This document shows positions 30,036-30,204 of a stretch of DNA of 30,204 nt, piece by piece. Source of the DNA: Zarea fungicola (Eukaryota; Ascomycota; Sordariomycetes; Hypocreales; Cordycipitaceae); the NCBI GenBank assembly GCA_900169235.1, contig FWCC01000487.1:1-30204 (forward strand). Reading direction: 5' to 3'. The notes beneath the pieces are model-generated. The model was not told the origin of the DNA. It saw nothing but the letters and a program-made list of their open reading frames with translations, and made no database searches. A program made the position numbers and the translations under genes. Numbering within the stretch: position 1 is the stretch's first letter; every line of letters starts with the position of its first letter.

Positions 30036-30204
30036 ATGCCTCGTCAAGGAAGCCATACAAAGCACCTTCATATTAATGATCGAAATCGCATACGTACCCT
30101 ATATAAGGATGGCGGCCTTCCAGTAGCCGAAATCGTCCAAATAACCGGCTTTTCTATCGGTCAAGTCAAGTATATAATACGGGCTAGAAGTCCGACCCCT
30201 AGCA
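30036..30204 (+). CDS. Partial: helix-turn-helix N terminus of a probable Tc1/mariner-like transposase
   Basis: An ATG in context CAAAATGC opens a frame that stays open for 56 codons to the window end, so the 3' part is missing. The peptide begins MPRQGSHTKHLHINDRNRIR and continues with TLYKDGGLPVAEIVQITGFS and IGQVKYIIRARSPTPS. The pattern (basic start, NRIRTLY helix, acidic/hydrophobic helix, turn at TGFS, recognition helix IGQVKYII, then a basic R-x-R-x-P-T-P tail) matches the N-terminal DNA-binding HTH of fungal Tc1/mariner-type DDE transposases. No catalytic domain is inside the window, so an orphan HTH protein or a broken copy remain possible. The frame shows no stop codon despite AT-rich sequence, which suggests a young or intact copy. 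Confidence 0.5.
   Translation, partial: MPRQGSHTKHLHINDRNRIRTLYKDGGLPVAEIVQITGFSIGQVKYIIRARSPTPS

Overview
The window looks like nuclear DNA of a filamentous ascomycete (Pezizomycotina), most likely a Sordariomycete and possibly Hypocreales. The genes are monocistronic and lie on both strands. Introns are short (50 to 145 nt), GT..AG, with CTAAC-like branch points near the acceptor. The proteins read as typical filamentous-fungal orthologues with long low-complexity extensions. The order-level placement is an inference from protein style.

Eight complete protein genes were built by joining exons so that the frame closes and the conserved family sequence continues across each junction. In order they are: VIP1 (minus, 2267-7163, five exons, 1539 aa), an inositol pyrophosphate kinase/phosphatase; UTP21 (plus, 8805-12051, three exons, 1043 aa), an SSU processome WD40 protein; NCL1 (plus, 12424-15141, three exons, 852 aa), a tRNA m5C methyltransferase; MTG2 (minus, 15753-17741, one exon, 662 aa), a mitochondrial Obg GTPase; an uncharacterised Cys-motif protein (plus, 19792-20552, two exons, 207 aa); BFR1 (minus, 21356-23001, three exons, 477 aa), a polysome/mRNP coiled-coil protein; RPB5 (plus, 24206-25087, three exons, 232 aa), a shared RNA polymerase subunit; and a SAT4/PTH11-like seven-helix membrane protein (minus, 25902-27487, two exons, 503 aa). 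A ninth frame at 30036 runs off the window end and resembles the N-terminal helix-turn-helix of a Tc1/mariner-like transposase.

The first 2.2 kb and the last 2.5 kb hold no gene I can support except that transposase start. The final edge has repeat-like sequence (CCAG/CTAG tandem repeats, TAGGTACC-type palindromes), which suggests a transposon border. Between genes lie a 19-G homopolymer, polypyrimidine tracts, small inverted repeats and microsatellites. I found no tRNA, rRNA, CRISPR or bacterial-style element.

Functionally the middle is a run of housekeeping genes for transcription, ribosome biogenesis and translation (UTP21, NCL1, MTG2, BFR1, RPB5). It is flanked by one signalling enzyme (VIP1) and one putative receptor-like membrane protein. 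There is no operon logic; pairs are divergent (VIP1/UTP21, BFR1/RPB5), convergent (NCL1/MTG2, unknown gene/BFR1, RPB5/SAT4) or tandem (UTP21/NCL1). I see no obvious new multi-gene system. The best leads are the triple D-x-G-G-L-L motif in the SAT4-like tail, the uncharacterised Cys-motif protein, the large charged insertion in the MTG2 Obg domain, and the transposase at the right edge.
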